Below, piece by piece: positions 47,303 to 59,090 of a stretch of DNA of 64,000 nucleotides. The position numbers were made by a program, and so were the translations under genes. Positions within the stretch are counted from its first letter, which is position 1. Every line of letters starts with the position of its first letter. Source of the stretch: Nageia nagi. Taxonomy: Eukaryota > Pinophyta. Below the pieces are notes generated by a model, which made no database searches, was not told the origin of the DNA, and saw only the letters and a list, made by a program, of their open reading frames with translations. Where the stretch lies: the NCBI GenBank assembly GCA_050084985.1, contig JBITNC010000001.1:128588001-128652000 (forward strand), in the 5' to 3' direction.

Positions 47303-47754
47303 GATGAAGGATTGAATCTTAAAGAATAAAATTCTAATCTTCCAATATCACTTGAAAATTCTCTTAACCATCAATATTCAAAGCATAAATACAATAACTA
47401 ATCTCATAAATTTGACACATATATAAAGTGGTTCCTATCATACAAGAGAGTATATTCACTAATTGAGATCTTTCTCATTCACAAAGTGCCTCTCTTACAA
47501 CAACTCTTCTTACTTCTCCTAACAATCCTAAAGCATAACAACACTATAAAATTAAGTGAGTAAATAAGAAGGGAGGCCCTCTATTTATAGTGCAAAATCC
47601 TCCCTTTAACCATCCTTGTACCCAAGGGTTAGGTTAAGGTTGCATAATATTTTATTCACTAAATACTTAAAGGTATCTAGAGATACTTTAAGTGTTAAGT
47701 GGGTTACATAGAATAGGATCTATTAATACACAATAATGCATTATACATTCAAAA
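47303..47754 (-). repeat. 5' LTR of copia #3
   Basis: About 452 bp, + strand TGAAGGATTGAATC to CATTATACATTC. The last bases are altered from the expected CCAACA, so the right boundary is good to a few bases. Confidence 0.85.
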
Positions 47755-48350
47755 AGGGCCTCTCATAATAGAATCAATCTAAGGAAAAGATAAAGGAACT
47801 TGAAAAAGAACTTAAACAAGAAATGTTTTTACTTAAGATATCTCAAATATAAACATTAAACATCATGATATGGAAAGTATGTAAGTGATAAGAAATCAAA
47901 CCTATTCTTGGTGAATTGCTCACCAAGAGTATGAAGATAAATTTCCAATTTAAACTAATCATATTTGTTTCTCAAGCAATCATGTTGTCATGCATTTTTG
48001 ATAGGGATGATCCTTCCTTACAAAGGTGTCAAATGATATGATTGACCCTTCCTTACAAAGGCATCACATGATAAAAATGATCAACTTATATTCTCAAGAC
48101 ACCATATTTTTATAGATTTTCTGATAAGAGTGACCCTTTTTTGATCATTTACCAATGATCAAGAAAAAATAATTAAATTTTAGATAATTTTGACATTTTT
48201 AACATAGCCACATTGCTAAAAACACATCGGTGTCACTAGATTATTGATTCATTTTTCTTGAAATGTTAATATCCAAATATAGAAAAATGTAGTTTAATGA
48301 AAAAGACCATACATAAAATGTTTTTAGATGCATAATATTAATTTGATACA
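47755..48350 (-). other. 3' untranslated region of gypsy #2
   Basis: It aligns inverted with 9580-10140 of gypsy #1, including the 'CCTTCCTTACAAAGG' motif (48010-48130) and 'GGCCTCTCATAATAG' near 47757. Copia #3 sits in its distal part. Confidence 0.75.
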
Positions 48351-50570
48351 CTCTTCTTTACCGTCAATTGTGGATAATTTATATTCACCTATTCCATAAC
48401 TTGCAATGATAATATAAGGACCTATCTAGTTAGGTTTGAACTTACCTTTCTTTTCATTTTCTAGGGCATTTGTGTTGGCAAGGTTCTCTTTTAAGACTAG
48501 GTCATCAATCTTGAACTCTTTAGGCTTGATATTTTTTCTATAGGAGTTTTGTAAACTAGAATGATAAACATGAAGATTTATAAATCATTAACCCTATTTT
48601 TATCTAGAACTTATAGTTAGGTGAGTCTAGCTTTTCTTCTATCTTCATCAAGAATGAAACCATCTAATGATAAATGAAACAATGGGATCTCTAGCTCTAA
48701 TTAACTATGAATTCATCACCATATATTAAGGAGAAAGGGGATTCCACTACAAAAGTCCTTATACTTGTTCTATAGGCCCACAAAGCATAAAGGAGTTGTT
48801 CATGCCAATCTTTACCATGCTTTGTTATAGTTTCAAAAAAAAAAACTCTTTATGACCTTATTAGATTCTTTGGCTTGACCATTACCTTGGGGATAATAAG
48901 GTGTAGAGAATTTTCTTTAAATATGATATTTATCATAAAACTCTTTGACTTCATTACCTATAAAACTTGTACCATTATCCATGAATAATTTAGAAGACAC
49001 ACCATATATAGAAATGATAAATTCAATAAGAAATTCAACAATCTTACCTCTTTTTGTTGACTTCATGGGTATAGTATCCACCCATTTTGTAAAGTATTTT
49101 GTAGTTGTAATGATAAACATATGGCAATGTATTAAAATAGGGTTAACTTACCAATAAAATCAAGTACCCAAATAGAAAAAGGACAAGGGGATACAATAGA
49201 GTGCAAACCATGAGAAGGACAAGGTTGAAGCTTAGCATTCTTTTGGCATTTCTCATATTTATTAACATGCAATTCATAATATCATATCATAGTATACTAG
49301 TAATAACCTAGTCTAAGTAGCCTTTGATAAATAAATTTAGCATTAAAGTGTCCACCACATTTACCATCATGAGCTTGATGAAGGGCCATTTCTACTTCAT
49401 GCCTCATTAAACATCTAACAAGAGCACCATCAAAAGACCTTCTATATAACAAATAACAAATGATTATATAGTTGGTAGCTAGCTTTTGAGTCTAATTATA
49501 ACATTATAATCAAAGGTAATAGTAACAACAATAACAACACCATATTTAAAATAATAAAAAATATTTTGATACCATACACAAACATTGATACAAGTAGCTA
49601 CATAACATTGATTCTCAACATAATATTCAACAACATGCTCATGAGATGGCTTACCTATATTTTTTATTGCAAGAATAGTTTCCTCATCTTTTATATGAAT
49701 AGGAGAAAGGGAAGCAACACTAGAAATAACATTATCATACCTATTGTTATCTCTTCGAATGTTGTCAATGCATACTCATCAAAGTATGTGAGAAGATCTA
49801 TCACCATTTCTTTGTATGGCTACAACTAGCATATTTTGTATTATCAATATTTGACACTTGATTCAATATTATATGAGAATCACCAAATATTTTTATCCTT
49901 TTTACCATCAAAAGTATTGCAACCTTTTGACCTAAAATAAGAGCCTCATATTCTACCATATTGTTAGTGCAATCAAAACTTGAATGATAAGACATACAGA
50001 TAACATCATTGTGAGGATTTATTAGGATAATTCCTTCCCCTACCCCATGAATTCACTTAGAACCATAAAAAACATGGTCCATTTGTTATTTTTGATAAAA
50101 TAAATAAAAACTTGAGGTACTCAGGTTTGGAAATGGAATGGTAGCACTGAAATGTAATGATGATTCTATGATTGTGAATATTTGGCCATCTACTTAATCT
50201 AGAAACTCTTCCTAAATCCATGATACTTCATTTCTTGGATGGTTGGTAATGAAATATGTTATAACCTATCCCTTAATTGATTTCTAGATGATAAAGACCA
50301 AATCAAACTCTTGAAGCAACATTACCCATTTTGCAGCCCTTTTGAATAGGTAAGATTTGAACATGAGATATTTGAGATGATCAACCTGAGTTATGAAATA
50401 TGTTGTATTTCCAAGCATGTAATGTCTTAAATTTTCATTAGAAAAACTATTGAAAATTACATATTTTCTATTGGAGTGTATCTTATCTCTTAATCAAGTA
50501 AATTCTTGTTGATATAATAAATTACTCTTATTATTTTCATCTGTCCGAGCTATCATTGCCCCTAAATAAC
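48351..50570 (-). pseudogene. Ty3/gypsy pol remnant #2: RT/RNase H, second RNase H, integrase
   Basis: Sense order on the - strand: end of reverse transcriptase/first RNase H at about 50560-50330 (IYYINKNLLD, IRYTPIENM, HYMLGNTTYF); a second RNase H at about 50060-49810 (GEGIILINPHNDVI, CTNNMVEYEALILGQ, IKIFGDSHIILNQVS); remnants of the zinc-binding domain near 49400-49220 (EKCQKNAK-like); integrase core at 49120-48917 (TTKYFTKWVDTIPMKS, KLFMDNGTSFIGNEVKEFYD) continuing to about 48840; and the C-terminal region near 48540-48360. The second RNase H between reverse transcriptase and integrase supports the Tat lineage. It is disabled by stops and shifts throughout. Confidence 0.85.
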
Positions 50571-50819
50571 AAAATACAAAAGAGTTTCAAAGTGATGTTG
50601 GAATATTCCAAGGAATAGAAAAAATGGATAACATCTCATCTTTTATCAATTTTATGATCAAGGAAAATGTCCCTTTAGAAAGGGGTACCAATTCAATGCA
50701 TAAGGTGATATTTATTTGTGTAATCTTATTCATAAACACAACATAAATATATAAGGATATATAAATGATAAAAGAAATGCATACTAAAAAGATACATGAT
50801 ACAAACATACTTTCATTGA
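50571..50819. other. Junction between gypsy #2 and the PPR array
   Basis: About 250 bp of AT-rich sequence that I can assign to neither neighbour. It may be original flank of the PPR sequence. Confidence 0.35.
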
Positions 50820-53370
50820 CTACAATGATAATCAGATGCAATTATCAGGTATAAAGCCAAAATCTTAAATCTTTGCCAACATTATTACCATGTGCCACCA
50901 TGGAGCTCTCTAATAAAGTATGAAAATCCATAAAAGAGGAATTGAAAATGGATTTTCATTGAATGTTATGGTTATATGAACCTTGATATACATGTATTTA
51001 AAATGTGGAAGAATACATAAGGGCCAAAACTTATTTTACAAGATGCATGATGGATACACTTTTCATGGAATTCAATAATTATAGCATATGCAATTCATGG
51101 GTACAAATAGAATGCCCTTAAACTCTTTGATTTGATTAAGAACTTAGTAATCAACCCTAGAAGCATAACCTTTGTATTTATTCTACTTGCATTTAACCAT
51201 GCAGGTCGAGTGGATGAGGGTTGTGAACACCTTGATATATAAGTATGAAAAATGTGAAAGAGTACATAAGGATCAAGAAATTTTTAACAAGATGCATGAT
51301 ACAAAGATAATTTTATAGACAATAATAATACGAAGATGCAATTTTCAAGTGTAAATCCAAACTCTATAACCTTTACATGTATTCTTGCAACATGTGCTAC
51401 CATGGAAGGTCTAGAAGTAGGTATGGACATCCATCAAAGAGTAGTTGAAAATGGTTTTGTATAAAATTTTAAGGTTTTGAATGCTCTAATAGGAATGTAT
51501 AAAAAATGTGGAAGAATACATAAATCATAGGACTTATTTAACAAGATGCATGATGGAAATACAATTTGATGGAATGCAATGATTGGAGGATATGCAATTC
51601 ATGGCTATGAAAAGGGTGCCTTAAACTCTTTTATTAGTATAATGAAAACATATTTTTTGGAATGCAATGATTGTAGGATATGTACAAAATGGATTTTATT
51701 AGAAGTTTCTAGAGACTTTTAAGCAGATGCAATTGTAAGGTATAAAGCCAAAATATAAAACCTTTGCTAGCATTCTTTCAACATGTTCCACCATGGGAGA
51801 TATAGAAGAAGGTATGGACATAAATAAAAGAGTAGTTGATAATTGTTTTGCATCAAATGTTATGGTTGTGAATGCCCTGATAAGCATGTATGCAAAATTT
51901 AAAATAATACACAAAGCACAAGAATTATTTAATAAGATTCATGATGTAGAAATAGTTTGATGGAATGCAATGATTGGAGGATATGCAATTCATAGATACA
52001 AAAAGGATTCCCATGGAATGTAGTGATCATAGGATATGCAATTTATTTTGTGCATATCCTATGATCACTACATTATGTACATTCCTTTTTGTATCTATGA
52101 ATTGCATATCCTATGATCACTACATTATGTACATTCCTTTTTGAATCTATGAATTGCATATCCTATGATCACTACATTCCATAAAATAGTGTTCTACATA
52201 ATGCAAAAACTATTTTATGGAATGTAGTGATCATAGGATATGCACAAAATAAATCTTTAAGAAGACTCTAGATACTTTTAAGTAGATGTAATTATCATAT
52301 GTAAAGCCAAACTCTAAAACCTTTGCCAACATTCATACAACATGTGCACCATGGGAGCTCTTGAAGAAGGTTTGAACATTCATAAAAGAGTAGTTGAAAA
52401 TGGATTTTAATCAAATGTTGTGGTTGTTAATTACCTAATAGGCATGCATGAAAAATATGGAAGAATACACAAATTCCAAGAATTATTTAACAAGATGCAT
52501 GATGCAAATATAGTTTGATGGAATGCAATGATTGGAGGATATGTAATTCATGGTTACAAAAAATATTCCCTTAAATTCTTTGATCTACATGACACAAATA
52601 AAATTTCATGGAATGCAATGATCACATGATATGCATAAAATGGGTTATTTGAGAAGGCTCTATATAATTTAAGTAGATGCAATTATAAAGTACAAAGCCA
52701 AACTTTGAAACTTTTTCTTGTATTCTTATAACATGTGCAACCATGGGAGCTATCAAAGAAGGTATGGAAATCCATCAAAGATTAATTGAAAATGGTTTTG
52801 CATTGAATTTTGTGCTGCAAATGATCTAATAAGCATGTATGTAAAATATGGAAGAATACACAAATCTTGATAATTATTGAACAAGATGCATGATGCAGCA
52901 TATTTTGATGAAATACAATATTGGAGGATATGTAATTCCTAGCTACAACAAGGATGCCTTTAAAATCCTTGATCTTCATGATGCAAACATAGTTTCATGG
53001 AATGTAATGATCTTAGGATATATACAAAATGGATATTTTGAAAAGACTCTAAAGACTTTTAATAAAATGTAATTATCATGTGAGCCAAACTTTATAACCT
53101 TTTATTACATTCTTCTTGCATGTGCTACCATGGGATATCTAGAAAAAGGTATGTAATCTATAAAATATTATTTGAAAATGGTTTTTCATTGAATTTTATG
53201 GTTATGAATGTTTTGATAGTCATGTATGCAAAATATGGAATAATACACAAAGCACATGAATTGTTTAACAAGATGCATGATGAAAATAAGTTTTATTGAA
53301 TGTAATGATTAGAGGAAATGCAATTCATGTATACAACAAGGATTCCCTTAAAATATTTGATCTATAGAAT
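50820..53370 (+). pseudogene. Array of decayed PPR units (first block)
   Basis: Repeated remnants of PLS-class PPR motifs on the + strand. Recurrent stretches are HKRVVENGF, VVVNALIGMYAKFGRIHK, LFNKMHD, WNAMIGGYAIHGYKKDSLK and EGMDIH, all hallmarks of plant PLS PPR proteins. A better preserved piece is 52965-53072 (LHDANIVSWNVMILGYIQNG). Near 51090-51230 a C-terminal-type segment appears (ITFVFILLAFNHAGRVDEGC). The sentence-like PPR block recurs every 390-550 bp, so the array holds more units than fit a normal gene order, and stops occur in every unit. Two perfect hairpins interrupt it at 52015-52244. The 3' flank (53400-53510), CT-rich with CATCTCCTTTCATC motifs, also follows the PPR sequence near 31975. 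Confidence 0.8.
52015..52244. repeat. Two adjacent perfect hairpins within the PPR array
   Basis: Hairpin 1: a 22-bp perfect stem, 52019-52040 with 52051-52072, loop 10 bases. Hairpin 2: a 36-bp perfect stem, 52155-52190 with 52209-52244, loop 18 bases. A third inverted copy of the same sequence lies between them (52103-52124). All are copies of the local PPR unit in alternating orientation. Confidence 0.95.
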
Positions 53371-53516
53371 GGAGAATAATATAAGCTCATAAACTAAGGA
53401 ATAATACCTACTTGAATCTTATTTTTCCCCCTTCTTGTATCACCTCCTCTCATCTCACTTCCTCTCTTCTTGCCTTGTCTCATCTCCTTTCATCTTGCCT
53501 TACAAATATTAGAATT

Positions 53517-54079
53517 TATAATGCATTATTTTAAGGTATCTTAATGTAATAATCTTAATACTTAATATTATCCCTAGATACCTTAATTATTTAGTGAATA
53601 TGATAATATAAATTGACTAAATTCACTAATACTTAAAAGTATCTTTAATATCATTTAAGTATTTATGAATAAGATAATATAACTTGTCTTACAATCCCAT
53701 CTCATGTGCATGCCCCTTAGGTAAAAGAGTGATGCATGTCATGACATTGTGCAATGGTTAAAAGGGTTATCCAAGGGAGGATTTTTTCCTATAAGAAGAT
53801 GATACTCTCCTTGAGATCACTCACCCAAGTTTGTAGTAAAGTTATGATCTTGTCTAGGTTGTAAGCTAAGTGAGAAAGAGTTGTTGTAAGAGAGTGCTAT
53901 TTGAGAATAAGATATTAGATTAGTGGATGTAAATCCCATGGTTAGAGAAACCACATTATATTGATTTTAACTTTATGAGATTGGATTTTGTGTTCATATT
54001 TTTGCGATGGTATTTTAGAGAGCTTTCATGTGATGTTTTTGGGTAATTAGGGATTTAGTATTGTAGGCTTAGTCCTTCA
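53517..54079 (+). repeat. Extra 5' LTR copy of copia #4 (from the tandem duplication)
   Basis: 563 bp, beginning TATTAGAATTTA (the terminal TG is now TA) and ending TCCTTCA. It is followed by the primer-site remnant TTAGTATTAGAGCC and about 225 bp of leader (54095-54320). It is not a solo LTR from recombination, because leader sequence follows it. Confidence 0.88.
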
Positions 54080-54320
54080 ATTAGTATTAGAGCCATTCTT
54101 GGAGGTTCCTCTTCAACATATTGGAGGTCATTGCTACTCTTTCATCCTTCTTCTTAGAGGTTCATCTACATCCTTGTTAAGTTAAAATATTTATGAAGTT
54201 ATAACATCCTTCCTTCTTATGTCAAATTTTGGACTAATTCTTATGATACTAGCATATTTTTTGTTGTGTTAATTAAATTTTTTTTAGCAAAATTTACCTA
54301 AAAATTAGCAATATGTTGTT

Positions 54321-55890
54321 ATGAGGGTCATGAATACCTTGATAGATATGTATGAAAAATGTGAAAGAATATACAAGGATAAGGAAGTTTTTGATAAGAT
54401 CATGATACAAACATAATTTTGTGAACAACAATGAGAAGAAGATGCAATTATCATGTGTAAAACCAAAATCTACAACCTTTTCTTGCATTATTACAACATG
54501 TGCCACCATGGGAGCTCTTTGAAGAAAGGGATGAAAATCCATAAAAGAAAAGTTGAAAATTATTTTACATCAAATTTTATGGTTGTGAATGCCTTGATAG
54601 GCATGTATGCAAAATTTGGAAGAATACACAAATAAGAAAAACTATTTAACAAGATTCATGATGTACAAATAGTTTGATGGAATGCAATGATTGGAGGATA
54701 TGCAATTCATAGATACAAAAAGGATGTACTTAAACTCCTTGATCTACATAATGCAAACACTATTTTGTGGAATGCAATGATCACAAGATATGTACAAAAT
54801 AGTTTTTTTAAGAAGGCTCTAAATACTTTTAAGAAGATGTAATTTCATGTTAAGAAATCCAAATCTGAAACCTTTTCCAACATTCATATAATATGTGCAC
54901 CATGGAGATATTTAAGAATGTATGAAAATTCATAAAATATTATAGTTGTGAATTACCTGATATGCATGTATGCAAAACATGAAAGAATAGACAAATCCCA
55001 AGAATTATTTAACAAGATGCATGATGCAAATATATTTGATGGAATGCAATGATTGGAGGATATGTAATTCAATGGGTACAAAAAATATTCCCTTAAAATA
55101 TTTGATCTACATTGTGAAAATACAATTTCATGGAATCAATGATTACATGATATGCATCAAATGGGTTTTTTGAAAAGGCTCTAGAGAATTTTAAGTAAAT
55201 GCAATTATAAAGTATAAAGCCAAAATTTGAAACCTTTGCTTTCATTCTTGTAAGATGTGCCACCATGGGAGTTATCAAAGAAGATATGGACATCCATAAA
55301 AGAGTAGTTAAAAATGGTTTTGCATCAAATTTTGTTTTTGTGAATGCCTTGATAGGCATGTATGTAAAATATGGAAGAATACACAAATCTTGGTAATTAT
55401 TTAACAAGATGCATGATGCAAATATAGTTTGATGGAATGCAATGATTGGCAGATATGCAATTCCTAGCTATAATAAGGATGTAATTAAAATCCTTGATCC
55501 TCATAATGTAGAAATAGTTTCATGGAATGCAATGATCTTATGATATATACAAAATTAATTTTATGAAAAGACTTTAGATACTTTTAAGCAAATGCAATTA
55601 TTAGGTGTAAGGATAAACTTTGTAACCTTTTCTTGCATTCTTTCAGCATGTGATACCATGGGATATATAAAAATGGTATGTAATATATCAAAGAGTATTT
55701 GAAAAAGGTTTTTCATTGAATTTTATGCTTGTGAATTACCTGATAGGCATGTATACAAAATATGGAAGAATATACAAAGAATAGAATTGTTTGACAAGAT
55801 GCATCATGCAAATATAGTTTGATTGATGTAATTATTAGAGGATATGTAATTCATTTTTAAAAAAAGATTAACTTAAAATATTTGATCTAA
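54321..55890 (+). pseudogene. Array of decayed PPR units (second block)
   Basis: Duplicate of part of 51214-53370. It includes VVNALIGMYAKFGRIHK at 54582-54635 and repeated WNAMIGGYAIH-type stretches near 54680, 55040 and 55437, all followed by stops or shifts. The spacing of units differs from the first block, so internal repeats have been gained or lost since the duplication. Confidence 0.78.
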
Positions 55891-56001
55891 AAATGGATAA
55901 GATATAAAAATTGAGAAAGAATACATGCTTGAACCTTATCTTTCCTCCTTTTGTCTCACCTCCTCTTGATTCCCTTAAACTCTTTCATCTTGCCTTGCAA
56001 A

Positions 56002-56559
56002 TGTTGGAATGTATAATGCATTATTGTAAGGTATCTTAATGTAATTTCTTAATAATTAAGTGTATGCTTAGATACATTAAGTATTTAGGTGAATATGGTA
56101 ATGTACATTCATTAATATTTAAAAGTATATCTAGATACCTTTTAAGTATTTGTGAAAAAGATAATGTAACTTATCCTACACTCCATCTCATATGCATGCC
56201 CCTTGGGTAAAAGGGTGATGCATGCATGATATTGTAAAAATGGTAAAAAGAATTATTCAAAGGAGGATTTTGGTCTATGAATAGATGAACATCTACTTGA
56301 TATCACTCATCCAAGTTTGTAGCAAAGTTATGCTCTTATCTAGGTTTAGGAGAAGTGAGAAAGAGTTGTTGTAAGAGAGTGCTCTTTAAGAATTAGATCT
56401 TAGATAAGTAGATATACTCCCATGGTTGTACAAACCAATTTATATTGGTGTTAACTTTGTGATATTGGCTTTTATGTTCATATTTTTGTGATGGTATTTT
56501 AGAAGCTTTCATGTGATCTTGGGTAATTAGGGATTTAGTCTTGTAGACATATTCCTTCA
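56002..56559 (+). repeat. 5' LTR of copia #4
   Basis: 558 bp, TGTTGGAATGTA to ATTCCTTCA. The LTR sequence is closest to that of copia #1. The primer site TTGGTATCAAAGCC follows at 56561. Confidence 0.9.
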
Positions 56560-57124
56560 ATTGGTATCAAAGCCATTCTTGGAGGCTCCTCTTCAACATC
56601 TTGGAGGTAATTCCTACTCCTTAATCCTTCTTCTTGGAGGTTTATCTTAATCCTTATCAAATTAAAATATTTGTGAAGGTATAATATCCTTCCTTCTATG
56701 TCAAATTTTGGACTAATTCTTATGATACTAGCATATTTTGTGTTATGTTTTAGTTCAATTTTTTTTAACAAAATTTACCTAAAAAGTAGCAATATGTTGT
56801 TATGCAATTTTTCATTTATAATAACATTTTTTTATGTTAGTTGCAATTTTTTTATAAAATTTACTTAATATATTGCTATAAGTCTTTTAATTTTTTTTTT
56901 GCATACCTTTAGTTTGATTTTTTTTTCAATATATATTATATAATAATATTGTTTTGTTTATCAAAAATATTTTTGTACAAAAATTTGGAAATTCGTTATT
57001 AAAAATAATATGCTATTTGGAAGAAGCATTATTATTATATGCTTTTACAAATAATAATATTTTGTTTGTATTTAAAATAAAAATATATTACCATTCTTAA
57101 ATAATATGGGGGGCCTTTTTCAAT

Positions 57125-57166
<42 letters not shown>

Positions 57167-59090
57167 TATCTAAGGGGGTATAGGAGTATATTTTTTAAAT
57201 TAAAACAAAAATAATATGCACATAAAAATTTGAATATTTGGGGTGTGGAATTTTTTGAAAATAAAATTTTATATTAAAAAGGGGGGACCAACCACATACC
57301 ACATCTACCCAACATCCCCTAGCTATTGACCCCCATCCTTGGTGCCAGTCATGAGCCACCCTATGGTGCATGACCCCATCACCCCTATCTTGAGCTCTTC
57401 CACTCATACCCCCACCCATCGATCATGCCACCCCTTTGTGCCATTGCATTACCTCCCTATACCCATGACCATGAAATGTCCCTCCTCCTCATCCCATGCA
57501 GCCATCTCACAACCAACCAAGCCTATAGTATGTTGAGTTGTGTCTTTGATATCACATTACATTGGGTTTTTGAAGCTTGCTATAGCCCTACCAACCTTGA
57601 AACCTTTTTGAATTCCACCACCAATAGCTCCCAACCTTGCCCCCGCTAACACAATCCACCCAACACTTTGTGCCTCCTCACCTTTTTCTCATCCCATTGT
57701 AGTTCATGGAATTATGTCTACATCTTGCATCTTATCATCACTATGTATAAGGATAACCCATTGAGGTTGTGTGTGTTAGGATGGAATACTCTATCTAGAT
57801 CTAGGCCTATTTGGCTTCAATAATATGTAACATCTTCCTTGACTGTCCTCACCTCAGCCCTACCTATATTCTCATCTAACCCTCTATGTATTGGTCTCCC
57901 TACCTTCCTCATGGCCTCCATAATATGGCCACCTCTATCATCATGTATTAAGAGAGGTTAAAATAATTGGCACTGGCCTAGTTGGTAACCAGTTGCTTCT
58001 ACACCATTCTCTTATAGACCTGCATTACCTTCAAAAAAATTCCTTTCAAAATTTTTTAAGAGTTTTTCTTGAGAAAGATGAATTATTTAAATAAATTTGA
58101 AAACTATAAAGAAGGGGATTTTTTCTCCTTTAATGAATTATGTATTTACCTTTTTCAAGTGGGGGTTATTTTTTTTTCAAGAATTATATTTGATATTATC
58201 ATTTTTAAGTCTTATTGTTTTTTCCTCCTAAACAAAATGAAGGGGGCAATTTTTTTAAGGAGGTGTGTCTTAAATAATTTTCTATATATATATATATTAT
58301 CCTTTATGAGCTTTCTTTAAGTCATTCCTCCTTCATTCAAATGTTTAATAAAGAAAGTTTTACAATTTTAGGGGGAGAAAGATTTGTTATGGTAAAGAAG
58401 GGATTTTTGTTTTTTTCAAAGTTCATTTTTTTAAAGTAAAAAGGGGGAACTCATTTTTTATTATTGCTTAAAAATAATGAACTCATGTTTTTTTTGTAAA
58501 ATAGGTCCTCTTAGTGCTAGTAAAAAATCCATTGGACTCTTAGGCTTCAATTTTTGGATGATGTATCATTTTTAAGTACTTTACCTTATGTACATTTGTT
58601 TTATTTTTTGCAAAAATTGTAAACCTTGAAAGTGCACCCTCTAAAACTAACACATCCACATGTACATTCCATAACATGACTTATTTGGGAATCCATGAGG
58701 GGAGGATAAGGCAAATTAGATCTTTTGATCAATGATCTAAATGGTGTAAAGTTTGTACTTCTTAATTTCCCCTAAGTCCTTTTTTAGTCTAGACATAACT
58801 CCATATAGGTGGACATGCATGTGTGTAGTATACCACATGTTTGCACATCCATTTAGATATTATCTTGATAACCTAGGAGAAAAACTTAAAACCTAATCAA
58901 GATAATAATTTGGTTGATCCAACATACATCACACCATTAGAAATTAACTATTACTCCTCCTTGTGAAAGTGCATTGTTAACTAAAGAGAACTGGTTGAGG
59001 ATTGTTAGGACTTGGGCTTCATGTAGGCATTTTGGTGAAGGCATAATTTTAAATAAGAAAATAAATATAAACTTTATCCTTTCAAATGTT
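56560..59090 (+). other. 5' leader of copia #4
   Basis: A (TA)n run at about 57128-57162; a C-rich module at about 57285-57980 (CCCCATCACCCC type) with no coding sense; an A/T- and G-run-rich part; then the conserved pre-gag block, which includes GAACTGGTTGAGGATTG near 58990. Confidence 0.68.

Larger units (their letters stand above)
37990..47754 (-). mobile_element. Ty1/copia element #3, 3' LTR truncated, with LINE insert
   Basis: Reverse-oriented relative of copia #1 and #2 inside the 3' UTR of gypsy #2. The 5' LTR is complete (47303 to about 47754). The 3' LTR keeps only about 190 bp next to the polypurine tract (about 37990-38180). The gypsy 3' UTR piece expected between the two flanks is also missing, so one deletion removed the outer LTR part and adjacent gypsy sequence. 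A LINE ORF1 remnant lies in the leader. gag-pol is eroded. Confidence 0.88.
51214..56803 (+). repeat. Tandem duplication of a PPR block plus copia LTR and leader
   Basis: Unit 1 is 51214-54320 and unit 2 is 54321-56803. Both start at ATGAGGG within matching PPR sequence (51214 and 54321), both pass through a copia LTR, and both reach the leader sequence ATATGTTGTTATG, where unit 1 jumps back to PPR and unit 2 continues into the element. Unit 2 is about 620 bp shorter inside the PPR part. Confidence 0.88.

Noticed and set aside
53517-54320. Solo LTR or second independent copia insertion
   Set aside because: LTR, primer site, leader and upstream flank all match 56002-56803, so it is part of a tandem duplication.
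56535-56771. - strand open frame of 78 codons over the copia #4 primer site and leader
   Set aside because: It is antisense to the LTR end and leader and has no motif; chance opening.
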